Part shown: positions 24,868 through 36,469 of the stretch, in pieces
Layout: every line of letters begins with the position of its first letter
How positions within the stretch are numbered: the stretch's first letter is position 1
Assembly: GCF_001949145.1 (NCBI RefSeq)
Contig: NW_019091646.1
Span: 104,913-168,912, forward strand
Direction of reading: 5' to 3'
DNA from: Acanthaster planci
Taxonomy: Eukaryota; Echinodermata; Asteroidea; Valvatida; Acanthasteridae
DNA length: 64,000 bases
The notes under the pieces: model-generated
The model's input: only the letters and a program-made list of their open reading frames with translations
Database searches by the model: none
Told to the model about the DNA's origin: nothing
Made by a program: the position numbers and the translations under genes

Positions 24868-24983
24868 TTATTGCAAACTCCACCTGACTGATTTGGACAA
24901 TGGTCAAAATGCACTTTTCCCACAGTGCATTTTAGCCAATCATCGACCATTGTCCAAAATCAGCCAAGTGGTATTTGCAATAA
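24868..24983. repeat. nested inverted repeat (hairpin/MITE-like)
   Basis: The outer arms, 24868-24905 and 24945-24983, pair along about 38 bases with a few mismatches and one gap (TTATTGCAAAC...GGACAATGGTC against GACCATTGTCC...TTTGCAATAA). Inside is a perfect 10-bp pair, AAAATGCACT (24906-24915) and AGTGCATTTT (24925-24934). It could be a small foldback element; a TTA/TAA target is possible but not provable. Confidence 0.7.
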
Positions 24984-25110
24984 GGCTCATTCATTGTGGT
25001 TTGGAAGGTAAGGAGTACCAAACCATTTTTTTTGTAAGAGAGTATAAAAGAGGGTAATGCAAAAAAAGCACCCGCCCCTAAAAATATCCTTAACATTGGC
25101 GTTTCTTTTC

Positions 25111-25142
25111 AGTCACTTCGCCGAAAAGTCACTTCGCCGAAA
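25111..25142. repeat. two perfect tandem 16-mers
   Basis: AGTCACTTCGCCGAAA occurs twice head to tail (25111-25126, 25127-25142) in otherwise unrelated sequence. Related 'gtcactttgcccg' wording appears near 34789. Confidence 0.8.
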
Positions 25143-26441
25143 CTGCCTAAAAAGACGGTATCATGTGTAGATTTGAAGTACAAAAATTCCAACAGACCTA
25201 CCATATTTTTCAGTGACCAGTAATAGGCCTACGCTACAACTTTTGGTTTTATTTTGGCCTGAAGTAGGCCCTACCTAGGGCCTAGCTAATGTTACATGTA
25301 GCTAAGTAGATTGACGTAATTGATGTGCTGTGCATTAAGTTCAAAAATTCCAACTTGTCCTGCTGTCACTGCCGCCTACCCTGAACTGCACTTCAGTTCA
25401 AATAATCCTTCAAAATCAAACCTACGATGGCTGAAAGACGCAGGCAGTTTATATCATGCATGATGATGTAAATTTACTTTCGTAAGCCCTACACTGTAGT
25501 TGCCCAAGCCTAGCCATGATCCGATACACATACAAAATACAAAATGTAGTCAGAACTTTATTTGTCCAAAATGATCATGTTTGAGTAGGCCTGAATTTTG
25601 AATTACCTGTGAAATGTCCGGGTTGCTTCACATCATAATATGAGGACCATCTTTGCTATAATAAGTCATCAGCTGTAAATTTTGTAGTCCACTTTTGTCA
25701 TTTCTTTGTGGGCAACCTAATGCTTGGTTTGTAGGAAGATTTTACCATTCTGAACATGTTGTGTGAGTCCCCAAGCACAAAAGCTGCACTCTTGAGAGAA
25801 AATTGAGTTGAACCTTCAAGCCTTGGGCAGAAAAACTGAAGCACAATCAAAACCTTGTACCCACTTTGAACACTGTAGTGCTGCATTGATGCCTCACACA
25901 CAACTACACCATAATTGCACATAACATTATAAACATGGTGGCCCCAAATGCACGCTGTGTGTTATCTTTGAGATGGAAAAGAGTTGAGTTCTAAATTTTT
26001 CCCAAGTCAGATGGGAAAAATTCTTCACCTGTTCACAAGTGGAAAGACACAAATAACAATGAGAGAGAATTTAACATAGTTATAGAGAATGAAGCCAATT
26101 TGGCAAAAAAAAAAAATTGACTATGAAACTGAGGTTATAGTACAGATACAAGAGAAAAGGTACGTTAGACCTGGTTCTATATTAGTAGAGTGTCCTTATT
26201 TTATATTTAGGTACGGCTTTTTCTGTGTCCATGACAGGTTTTTGTGACCATGCATGTATAGATATCTCACCACACTACTGTTTGTCATGATGTACAGCCT
26301 AGCTGGAAAGATATAGTAAAGCTCGTCTAACGTTAGTGCTGGACAGTAGCAGTGTGTCATGACTTGTGTGTAAAGAATATCACAATCGATAGACTTTATG
26401 ATGTTCATGACCTTGATCAGGGATTCTCCCCACAACTTACG

Positions 26442-27510
26442 TATCTCTCTTATTTCCCTGTGGGAACTTACTTAAGTATGAATTACGTCAGTTCGTAATT
26501 CACAAAAACAGTTCTGTGAGCCAAAGAGAAGGCTGGATATTCTGGTCAACAAGCTAACCAGAGTCATGAGGAATATCTCAGAGGACTATGGGCAGGAAGA
26601 AAGAACAGCATTACATGGACAGAATGCTGTTCAGTGGCTACATGGAGGTGGAGCAGTTGGAAGTCTACTGGTGGGCAAAGAATATAATGAAGAACAGGAG
26701 AAACAACACGGACAGGGTTCCTTTCTACCGACTGAAAACATGGCGAGCAAAAGAGAGAGAGCTGGACAAAAAGAAGAAAGAACACCAATGGTTCACTAAG
26801 AAGGGCAGGTTTGAGGCCGACATGTTTGTTGAAGCGACGCCGGGAGGTGCTCTGGCCAAAAGGACCCGGAAAAGGGTGAGGCAAGCGGGCCTTAAAATAA
26901 AGATTGTGGAAAAAGCAGGGAGTAGAGTAAAGGACATCCTGACAAGGTCATATCCATTCCGAGGGGACAAGTGCCTAGATGATGGGTGCACGGTGTGCCA
27001 ACAGTACAGTGGAAAAGGCCAGTGCAAACAGAGAGAGGTGATATACCAATAACATGCAAAGGATGTGAAGAGAGATACTAGATCACTTGGTGAAAGGGTT
27101 CAGGAACATGTGAGGGGGAAGTCATCGGCATTACACTAACATATGCAAAAGAAACACAAGGGGCAGTCTCAGGAAATTAAGGTAAAAATACTGAACAGGT
27201 GCCCCAGCGACGTGATGCTCAGGCAGGTGATGGAATTGGCGTATATTAAAGAACTTAAACTGCAAATAAACAGAAGGGAGGAATGGACGGACAATAATAG
27301 AGAGCTGAAGGATACAAAATAGAAGACTGTGGTTCCATGGGATTGGAAGCGCATTGACACGTGCCTGGGGGTCCTGCGCATCGAGGCTCATTGAGGGAAA
27401 CACAACGGGTGTTCAAGCATTTGCACCTGACGAGGGGCAGGAGATGCCCGAAAATTCATACATAACTAAGTTCCCACAGGGAGATATGGCTTTAAGAGAG
27501 ATAAATAAAT
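26442..27510 (+). mobile_element. element with terminal inverted repeats carrying a GIY-YIG ORF
   Basis: The left end (26442-26484) reads TATCTCTCTTA...CCCTGTGGGAACTTA, then C-TTA-AGTATGAATT. The reverse complement of 27447-27505 reads TATCTCTCTTA, an 8-bp longer spacer, then CCCTGTGGGAACTTA and GTTATGTATGAATT. The 11-mer and 15-mer blocks are identical. The inverted repeats bracket one + strand reading region (26588-27322). Whether these are true element ends or a paired structure inside a larger element cannot be decided from one copy. Confidence 0.6.
26588..27322 (+). pseudogene. Cys-rich GIY-YIG nuclease-like ORF, frame-shifted
   Basis: The open part (26588-27052) has a basic, helical N-terminal region, then FVEATPGGALAKRTRKRVRQ, LKIKIVEKAG and SRVKDILTRSYPF. 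A Cys-rich block follows: CLDDGCTVCQ, GKGQC and REVIYQ. After a one-base loss at about 27048 the next frame gives ITCKGCEERY, ERVQEHVRGK, HMQKKHKGQ and EIKVKILNRCPSDVMLRQVM. VIYQ plus the ERY position fit the GIY and YIG strands of GIY-YIG nucleases, with Glu/His positions downstream. Such Cys-rich GIY-YIG ORFs occur in invertebrate mobile elements, including Penelope relatives. A stop replaces the residue after ERY. It is inactive as it stands. Confidence 0.65.
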
Positions 27511-27689
27511 ATAACAATTATTTGGAGGAAAAGTCAAGCTTGTCAATGTTGTCTGTTAACAAGAAACCAAGTACTGGGTTTGACATAGGTATGTAAATAA
27601 TAAACCATTAAAATATTGCATGGTGACAGCCCTGAATATTTGGCTGAACTGATCACTCTTCGACCACTGTCTCACTTAAGTCTCCATAG

Positions 27690-27900
27690 CTTTAATCAGA
27701 AAACTGTGATCCTTCTAAAAATCTGTCTATCTGTAGTATTCCTTGGGTGATCTGACTTTTTAACATGCTGCTCCTTCTCTTTGGAATAAGCTTTCAGTTC
27801 AAGTAAAGAATGCCATTAATTTAAACCATTTTAAGACATTGTTAAAAACTCCACCTTTTTCAAATTGCCTTTGATTTTTGATTCATTTATATTGTACTAG
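27690..27900 (+). pseudogene. 3' end of a CR1/L2-type LINE ORF
   Basis: One frame reads AAPSLWNKLSVQVKNAINL and NHFKTLLKTPPFSN. This matches the very conserved C-terminus of CR1/L2-like reverse transcriptase proteins (AAPxLWNxLP...FKxxLKTxLF). Only this tail is present, as expected for a 5'-truncated LINE copy. Confidence 0.6.
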
Positions 27901-28054
27901 TAATTCAACATTCACACCTTTCTGTATCACTATAAAAAAGTGTAAAGGGAACTTTGCTCAAAATCTCCCAGCCTTGTTTTCCCATTCAAGTCACAGTTAC
28001 TTGCTATTGTTTCAGGTATTGTGATGTATCCAAAATAAGTACAGTAAGGTTCAG

Positions 28055-28180
28055 AGCTAAAAAAAAACTAAAGAAAAGAAAAAAGGAGGAAAAAACAAAC
28101 AAACACCCCACCCAACAAACAAACAAACAAACACCCCAACAACCCCAACACCCCAACAAACAAACAACCAAAGAAAAACA
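28055..28180. repeat. A-rich / CAAACAAACACCCC simple repeat
   Basis: An A/G-rich run passes into repeated CAAA and CACCCCAA words (28095-28172). This is simple-sequence DNA. Confidence 0.85.
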
Positions 28181-28240
28181 GGACCATGCAAGAGAGTGAA
28201 GTGTCATCTGTCACACAGGAGATGGTTCTTTTTGATGAAT

Positions 28241-28299
28241 TTAACCCTAACCCTCCTCCATCCTCCAACAGGTGAAGGATTGAGGAGGGTTAGGGTTAA
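28241..28299. repeat. telomere-like inverted repeat hairpin
   Basis: The arm 28241-28264 (TTAACCCTAACCCTCCTC, then CATCCT) pairs with 28276-28299 over 24 bases with a single mismatch around an 11-nt loop. The arms contain CCCTAACCCT and its complement, two copies of the metazoan telomere word TTAGGG. Confidence 0.85.
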
Positions 28300-29719
28300 G
28301 CCTTACCCACATTAGGGAGACAAATTCTTTTGTTTTAAACCATTTGGAAATGTATTTTTGTCCCCACGTGTAGACTTGTGCAGTGGCAAATTCACAGACC
28401 ATGTAAGTCTACTATACACTGTTTCCTGCATAGCATATCACAGGTCTAGTTCAACACTTACTGTGCTCCTTTATTCTCATTTCATTTATTGGACACAAAT
28501 GCAATGACAGCTATGTCATTAAAAGATACCCCTTGCAATTCTGACACAGCTTTGTCTTGGAAACTCTTTATTGCAACTAAAAATGCACTTTAAATTTGCT
28601 GGTACTGCCAGTGAAACCCCAACACAGAAAAGTAATATTGCCTATTGCTGTAAATACATGCAGTTATTGTACTTTGCCTTGCCTTGAGTTTGATCTCTCA
28701 TCAGACTTCATTGTGAAGCATGTAAACATGGTAAAGTTATTGGAACTGTGAGTACCTACAGCCAAAATGTGCAAGTGTGGCAAATGGGGACACTCATATC
28801 TTGATTCAGTGCCCCCTGAATGATCTTAAATCAGTGACTTTTAACTTGCCAAAAACTTTTAAGATGAAAGTCATATTATAGGCATCCTAGAATTTTCAGT
28901 TGATGGCCTCTTTGGTCTTTGCTTTAGGCAATTTTTATGAAGACACTACTTTGCAAAGCGATTAAAGTTGAGAGCAGAAAAATATGCACCAAGTAAATGA
29001 GATTTGGGGAGAAAAAGAAGAAGCAGGAAGAGAAACTCTTGACAAAAAGAATGTGTTTTCCGCAACTTGTGGGAAAAGCCAAATATTCACAAGACTGGAA
29101 TTTTCATAGTGGGGTTGAGTCTTTAATTGTGTGCAATATTTCTGTCCATGCATGTGCAAGTGTGCCTTCTACATTTATTCATAGTCAACTGTCTTGCTGC
29201 CTAATGGAACATCACCAATGGCTAAGTTCTGTCCAATTTTACAAGCTTTTTCAAGATTGTATTTTGGCGACAGTCTTCAAGCTACAGTAGAGGTCACAAA
29301 TCTAGACACCTTAAAATATCTGTAGTTTACTACAGCTAGATGTATCTGACATCTCTCTGCAGTAAGGGAGATAATGGAGATGTTGTGTACTGTGACAGCT
29401 GGGCATGGGTTGTAGTAGTGAGCATGGCTACCTTATTAATACCTTACTATTGATACAGCTGGACCCAAGAACCAAGGCAAGACAGTGTTTCACTATTGAA
29501 CATTTATTTTTTGGCAAGACAATCTTTCAAAATATTTGTTTCCATGCCTCAGAAATCATGTAGTATATTGAAGGGGACTATAAAATTGTTGATAGAATGC
29601 TTTAGTGGCTGGTTACTAACCAATGTTTGGTGTGGCAAGGTGGCATATAATTCAATATTATTTAATTTTTGGAGTGCGTGCTTAAGTCGGGTACAAATTT
29701 ACAGTGGTTATGATAAAAG
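28300..29719. other. no gene recognised
   Basis: Intron-like sequence. No coding homology or paired structure found. Confidence 0.4.
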
Positions 29720-31129
29720 CAGTGCTGAAAGTAGGTGCCAGGTTCGGTTCGGGTTTGGTTCGGACATGGTTCAGAAGTTGTTAGCTGAACTTCGGACACT
29801 TTGGTTCAGACACGGTTCAGAAATTGTTAGCCGAACTTTGATTCGGTTCAGGTTCAGACACGTACACACATGTACCTACATGTATATATACAATGCACGT
29901 TGAGACATTGAAGAGAATGCTACAACCATGCCGTACACAGTACTTCTGTGTGTAAACTACGTTAATACAAGCAATGAATCTCCTCTCCATCCCCATCCAT
30001 GAGCAACTTTGATTTGAACAATTTTTTTTCTAAACTGCTTCCTAAAGTTTGTTTAGAAGTTAAAATTGCCTAGAAAGTTACCGTTGGAGGTGTGACAGTT
30101 TCCTACCGTGTTTCACTGACCAAAAGCGGCTGTGTTTGGACCACACTTGACTCAACAAAACGATCGCACGTAGGATATGTGAAAACAGCAAAAAACAGCA
30201 TGTTCAAATGGGAGATTCCTCCTTTTCAGAATACAAGATCAAATTAGATTTTGAACGAATTGTCTGTTGGTTATTTTCACAAAACAGATTCAATTGCAAA
30301 CCATGGCTTTTGATGTATTAGAAGAAGAACCTTGGTATCCAGTCAGCATTCTCCCCATGACAGTGCCCACGTGGCCAAAGGGGCGATTTTTCATCAGTCC
30401 TTTTCAAACAGATAACAGCATTTTGTTATTTGAGATTTGCGAACAACGTATTATCACTATTACTTTTATCATGCTTCAATCAAACATGATGAACGAAAGG
30501 CAAGTTGGGCAACCATGTGAACCAAATCTTGTCACGCGCTGAAGCGCTGCACTAGCCCGCCTGGCAAAATCAGTTTTCCCTCCAGAGTTGATTTCGGTCG
30601 AGCACAAGTCCGACTGTGATCAGCATCCAATCAAAAGTCGTTTTGTCTGGGCATTTATGACATCATTGGCCTGATATGGAACCTGATGACGGCATGGCTA
30701 TTGGAGATTGGCAAACATAATGCTAAATCTGATTATACATAAGCACAATTGTATGTAGTGAGAATTTAGAATTGCTGTGCAGCGGAGATGCTGCACGTTG
30801 CATGTTCTCAGTTGATTATTAGTGAATTCTCACCAAATACTTTTTACAACCATTGCGTGATGCAAGGCCATGGTAAGGTTACTGTACATGTATGTATGTA
30901 TGTATAGCACATGTGCTGACTGCCGGAGCGGCACCGTGCAGCACAACTCGTTATCTACTTTTCGTTGTGTTTGCTTTTTTATCACGTTTTCTTGTATGCG
31001 TTCCGTGCACTATCAATGCTATCCCATATTAAAGCCGAACATCCGTACTGACCAGTTTGGTTCGGTTTCGTTTGAAAGTGCCATGTTCGATGATTTTTGG
31101 TTCAGTTTGGTGGTTCGGCAGCAGCACTA
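29720..31129. mobile_element. hAT-type nonautonomous element with exact 8-bp target duplication
   Basis: GATAAAAG occurs immediately outside both ends (29712-29719 and 31130-31137). The left end begins CAGTGCTG and the reverse complement of the right end begins TAGTGCTG, fitting the YAGNG terminus of hAT elements. Both subterminal regions are filled with GGTTCGG/GGTTCAG words (29732-29853 and 31047-31119), like the subterminal transposase-binding repeats of hAT elements. The 1410-bp interior holds no transposase. Confidence 0.8.
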
Positions 31130-31338
31130 GATAAAAGTTAAGTCAATCAAAAGTTTGCACAACAAAAAACAAACCATTATCAAAAGGGAAAAGTACCAGT
31201 AGGTAGCTTTGTACATAAATTTGCACATCTTGAATGAATAACACAGGTAATGTGTGCATACGCAAGGTGTGTTTTCTGAAGTTAAGTGTAACAATAGAGG
31301 ATCCACAACGATATACATAACTTCATTTTAATTCTTAC

Positions 31339-31430
31339 CTTGGTAATGTAGGAGTACAAAACACAGTAACACAATTTTCAATGAAGCCACGATCAAATGG
31401 ATTGTGTCCACTGCGAAATTTTCCTGTTAC
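31339..31430 (-). CDS. ZDHHC5/8: ZDHHC5/8-like palmitoyltransferase, exon after the TTxE motif
   Basis: A minus-strand exon of 92 nt lies between a CCCATGTACAG acceptor and an AG/GTAAGA donor. It encodes VTGKFRSGHNPFDRGF, then IENCVTVFCTPTLPR. VTGKFRxGxNPFxxG directly follows TTNEQ in ZDHHC5 and ZDHHC8, and the preceding exon here (48281-48383) ends exactly with TTNEQ in the matching phase. This part lies on the cytosolic side and leads into the long C-terminal tail. About 16.9 kb of mobile-element-rich intron separates it from the upstream exon. Confidence 0.88.
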
Positions 31431-31439
31431 CTGTACATG

Positions 31440-33040
31440 GGAATTATGGAGAGATACTTGGTTGATACTCCTCATTTTAACCACAGCAATGAAGTTTTGG
31501 GATGCAAAAACTCTGTTTAAGTTTGAAAATTGATTATAAAAAATCAACCCTAACAGTCCTCAGTTCTTCACCTGTTTGAGGATTAATGACAGTCACAGTT
31601 AAACCCGTGCAAAACAACCCTTTTACCCACGTAACCTGTTTTTGTTAGCATGTTTGCATCTAAAGATGATAGAAATACACTGATAATAGAAATATTAAGT
31701 TTTCTTTTACTATCACCTGTAGGCACACACATATTTAAAGAAAACAGTGATATAAACAAGACTGGGAAACTAAATATCAATCTCCTATCCTAACATATAC
31801 CTTTAAATGTCTCTGGACATTTATGTACATATATAATTTTATGCTGATTGGGAACAGCACTGTGTGATTTATAAAGTCATCATGAGTCCAAGACCATTCT
31901 GGATGATTTTTGCTCAATTGGATATCTTGCTTTTTGAAATATCCAGTTTGTTCAAGCACGATTTCAAACATCTGGAAACTGGTTGTGTGAATTTGTGCAT
32001 AACATTGTACCCTAGAAACCTGGTTTAAGCAGGTGTAGCAGTGGTGTAGCAAGGTCATTTTGTGTGTGTGTTGGGGGACACGCGAAAAAGGGTACTATCG
32101 GTATCCATGCCGAAAAAGAGATAATTTTGTTTCAATGGGAAGTTCTACACCACATTTGAATGGTGATGCTGCTCCAAGTTTATTTAAAGTATCAGACAAT
32201 AGGTGGCAATATCCACAATTATAAAATTTTGATTATCATGCTAAGTTTGTTGACAGCACTTATCAGAAAAGGAAGACGATTTCATGGCTGAAATTTCTTC
32301 ACCATTATTTGTCAATCTTTTTGCAAATGTGGTGATTGGTATGTTTCCCTATTATGTAACTGGGTTTGGTTAAACGGCTTCATATTTAAATTAGCCATCC
32401 CTGTTGAAACCTCAGTTTATTAAAATAGTTGCAAAACAGCTGAATAGAAAGTGATAAATTCACTTAAGAAACATGAATCTGAAGTCATTTTTTTAAATGT
32501 TTTGTGCTCCTTCGCTTGGAATGTGTCCATGGATACTGTGACAACTTTGACAAAGTGTGCTATCCCTCAATTTTGTACCACATTTTGAAAACAACTATGC
32601 TCAATGATGTACGATCCTGGAAATGAAATCAAAGCACATACATATATCACTGAAAAGCACAGACTTTCTTGAACAATGATATATTCAGAATTCAGAACTC
32701 TGACCATGTCTATAATCACAGCATGTAACCTTCGGCCAGAAGCTGAAGAGATAGCAGAGTGGTCAACTCATCATCAGATGAAATGGAAGTGGGAAGTTGA
32801 GGAGGTTGTGCCCAACTGGCCAACCTTTCAGCATGTCAAGATCATTTCAAAGCTGGGAAATTGAGTTGGAATGTCGTTGGTTATCACATTTGAAGAGATA
32901 TCATCAGAGGAAAAAATTTGCATGTATCCGTTCACCAACTCAAGTGCTTAATAAGCTTGAACAGGGCCAAATAGTCGGCTCATTGGCCAATGCATCCCTG
33001 CTATATGGGGAACAATAGAGGCTCCCACGGCAAAAACTAT
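31440..33040. other. no gene recognised
   Basis: Intron sequence of the ZDHHC-like gene; no coding homology or clear repeat. Confidence 0.45.
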
Positions 33041-33049
33041 GGAAACCCC

Positions 33050-34620
33050 TGTAAAAGCAGTTGTTTCATACAGTCGGATGAAGATGAGCTGGAGCTAGCA
33101 TAATGTCGCTGGGTTTCTTGTGAGCACCATGCATGTGTGGTGTTGGGAGTTGTATTTTCATATCTCTAATGAGTCCTGGCTGATTCAGTTTCCAACTTGG
33201 TCAGATCTGGATCCCCCAAACCATCCAAGTTATCCTGGTAGTAAGTTTTGGTACTTGAGGCCCAGCTGTTGTTGCTCCATCTCACAGACCTAACGGCACA
33301 GCTTGACAGATGGGTAGAGCCCCACAGTGTACTATATAACTGCAATACTTATGTCACTCCCTCTACATTATTAGCCTTACCTCAGCTTCCAATTCTGAAT
33401 GAGCTAGACAAGCTAATCCCTTGCTTGTGGTTAAGGGTCCTGTTATTCACTGCATCCCTTCAGATGTGTTCAAGAAGGGCAGTAACATCTTGGCTGCAGG
33501 GCTTTACACTGTTCTTACAAACTATTGGGACTCCAGTTTTGTACAAAAGGATTTTAGGATGTCAATATCATCACCCTTTACAAAAACAAAGGCAGCTGAC
33601 GGGTCTGCAACAACTACAAGGGTATCTCTCTGCCGTGTTTGACTGAGAGTGATTTTGTCTGAGTGCTGAAAGAATGGCTCCAAGTCATCACCAGCTAAAT
33701 TCTCCCTGAAAGCCAGGGCAGCTTTCATCATCCACCCCTGGCAGTGTTCTCCGTAAGTCCATTTCAAAAGAAGTGTGTCAAACAGCACTGACCCCTTCTT
33801 ATCATCCTTGATCTGACAAAGGCATTTGACAGCTTGAATCACTCAGTCTTGTTTGCCATTCTAATGCACTGGGGCTGCCCTGTAAGGTTGTTGTCCCTTC
33901 TTACGAATCTCTGTGACAACATAAATATCACAGTTCGATTCAACGGCTTAAAATCTACTGAGTTTGGAATCTGCCAAGGCAACAAGCAGGGTTTTGAGCT
34001 TGTGCGTATCATGTTTGGTATCTTTTTCTCCACCCTGCTATACTGTACATTTCCTGATCCATATGGCATCCTGCTACACACTCGCAAACCTCCTCAATCT
34101 GTTCAGTCTTCATGTTGAGACCAAAGCTAGGTAAGTCCTTGAATGAGAACTATTGTATGATGCAGCCACTGTTACTCACTAAAGCTGACCGTCAAGATCT
34201 CTGCAACTCAACTTTGGTAAATTAGTAGTTTTAACACAAGGTTTCGCACCTCCATCTGAAATCACAATCCATGGAATAGCTTTGAGAAGGGCTGAATAAT
34301 TCCAGTACCTTGGCTCTACAGTTACCAGCTCTAATACTCTACATGCAGAACTATGAATATAGGAAGAACTGCAACCACCTCTATGCTCATGACAGGGACA
34401 ACTGGTCACTCTCCACCAAGCTTAAGATATGCACCTACATGTCGTGTATGTTGAGTGTACTCCTTGACTGCAGCAAATCAAGGCCAACCTACTGACACAA
34501 GGAACACTGGTTGAACACCTTCTATTTCTGCTGCCTACACTCAATCCTTGAAATCTCTTGACATGGCTGTGTCTCAAACCCTGCCATTCTTGAGCTTGCT
34601 GGCACTGATGGGTTATTAAC
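33050..34620 (+). pseudogene. second LINE: endonuclease/reverse transcriptase polyprotein remnant
   Basis: The + strand, read across several frames, matches a common invertebrate and fish LINE RT. It has NIITLYKNKGS and a NNYKGISLPC block (about 33565-33640), ILPES (33700), then DLTKAFDSLNHSVLF with the motif A Asp (33810-33855). INITVRFNGLKSTEFGICQG and KQGFELVRIMFGIFF (motif B, 33925-34030) follow. A tail near 34240-34345 carries APPSEITIHGIA and FQYLGSTVTSSNTL. The YxDD box is not seen and stops and frameshifts are dense. Its orientation is opposite to the host gene. Confidence 0.75.
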
Positions 34621-34629
34621 ACTGCTCTC

Positions 34630-35215
34630 AGCTTGCTATGTTTGCTGGTCTGGTGACATCTGCAGGCATTAGAGTTGCAATGATGAGACTCAAGTCACTG
34701 CATGCAAATGACTTGACTGGAGTCCCTCATCAGACACTTTGCCCACAACCACTTTCCCACTTCATCTACGCGCTACTTCATTTACGGGTCACTTTGCCCG
34801 CACAATATTTTGCGAGGTAAGAACGCGTGTCCTAGTTTCACACGCAAGCAGGCACCTTCACTGATCACCAAGGGCTGACAGCCTTGCACAGATTTTAGTG
34901 AAGGAAATACTTCACACTGGGTCACAGCTAACAACGCGCACAACACTGTGGGCAAATTTCTGCCAGGCACAAGTGATACTCAGTGAGAAGATAAATTACC
35001 ACACTGTAATTGTACCAAGGCTATGTTTTTACTACATAGCCAACACTTTACCCATGCCAATGTTTTGCCATTGGCGAACAAAAAAATTAAACAATGCTTC
35101 ACCCTGTTTGGGTGCTGGATGATGAGCAAAGTAGGCACCAACAAATTTCCACATCCTTAACCAGGAATACTGCGTGCAATTTTTTTGGACACAATATCGA
35201 AACATCAAGACTCAG
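34630..35215. other. no gene recognised
   Basis: Contains 'cactttgccc/cacttcatctacgcg' word repeats near 34735-34800, possibly ends of an unidentified element. No coding content supported. Confidence 0.35.
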
Positions 35216-35218
35216 AAA

Positions 35219-36180
35219 CTATAAAAGCGTTGTGTTGGGTTGTGTTGGGTGTTGAAGGAACAGCTGGAGGTCTTGTGGGCTATGTGGCCAGACGACGAAG
35301 GTGTCGGCCACATACCGGATCCATACGTTGGGCTTGAGGTCCGCAGAGAAGAGGGCTGTCTGCTCAAATTCTTCCATGAACAGGTCTGCCAGAACCGGGG
35401 ATAGAGGCAATCCCATGGAGGTTCCGGAAGACTGCTCGAAGAATTTGTCTCTCCACTGGAAGCAGGAAGATGATACGCAGCTGATCAGGAGATCGTGGAT
35501 TTGATGTGGTGTGAGGTTGGTCTGGTCGCTGAGTGAGTGATCTTGAAGTAACCTGTCCTTGGTGATGGTGCATGCTTCGGATGTGGGTACATTAGTGAAG
35601 AGAGAGACTACATCGAAGCTGACCATTATGTCTGTGGGGCGTAGAGACAACCCGTTGATGAACTGGGCGAACTGGTCCGAGTTCTTGATATGATGTGGGG
35701 TGTTGCCGACCAGAGGGTGAAGGATCTTGGTGAGGTGCCTGGCAGTGTTGTAGGTGGGGTCACCTCGGGAAGCTACAATGGGTCGGAGTGGGATACCGGT
35801 CTTGTGAATCTTGGGCTGGCCGAAGAATCTTGGACATCTTGTACTGGAGGGTCGGAGCTGTCGGTATAGGGCCATGGAGATGCTGTCAGACCATTGAAGG
35901 GCTAGGAGCTTAGCCTGGAATCTCTTTTGGATGGAAGGTATGGGGTTCTTGTGAAGGGGCCGGTAGGCACCCGACTCAAGAATATCCCGCACCTTACGGT
36001 CATAGTCAGCTTTGTCCATGACGACAGTTGCATTCCCCTTGTCCACAGTTAGGATGTGGATGGAGTGATCTCTTAGTAGGCTTTTGATGGCTTGCTGTTT
36101 GGTCTTGGAGATGTTGGGCTTGACAGGCTTGTGGTTCTTGAGGGCTAAGTTGATGTGGAGGCAGGCATCGTCTGTTTTTT
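35219..36180 (-). pseudogene. Penelope-like element reverse transcriptase
   Basis: An almost intact minus-strand frame (36046-35219) encodes the N-terminal block VDKGNATVVMDKADYDRKV, then RFFGQPKIHKTGIPLRPIVA and VSFDVVSLFTNVP (motif A Asp). GTSMGLPLSPVLADLFMEEF and WIRYVADTFVVWPH follow. Penelope RTs, related to telomerase, normally have YVDD; here the first catalytic Asp is Ala (YVAD), so even this open frame should be inactive. A preceding frame at 36100-36215 holds the start of the domain. The frame ends at 35219 without the GIY-YIG domain. Confidence 0.88.
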
Positions 36181-36469
36181 TTTAACAAACATATTACATT
36201 TAGGACTCCTGACAACCCCTATATGCCAAATCTAAGGGTGTCCTTCCTGAGTAACACAGAGTTTTTCCAATTTACATGTATTTTATAATTGATAGTGCAT
36301 ATACTTGAAGATGAAGCAAAGCAACACGTGTATCATATCTGGGGGTGCATGGCCCTTAACTCACGTTAAGCACTACATCAAGACCCAAGACCCTCCCAGA
36401 CCAGTGGGTCTCCTATACCCAAGGTCAACCCATTAGGCACATTAATTCTGTCACCCTCCCCTATATAGG

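Noticed and set aside
26564-27027. minus-strand ORFs opposite the GIY-YIG ORF
   Set aside because: They are frame shadows of the + strand ORF, which alone shows family motifs.
28068-28268. Cys/Phe/Leu-rich minus ORF resembling a membrane peptide
   Set aside because: It is produced by translating the CAAACAAACACCCC simple repeat.
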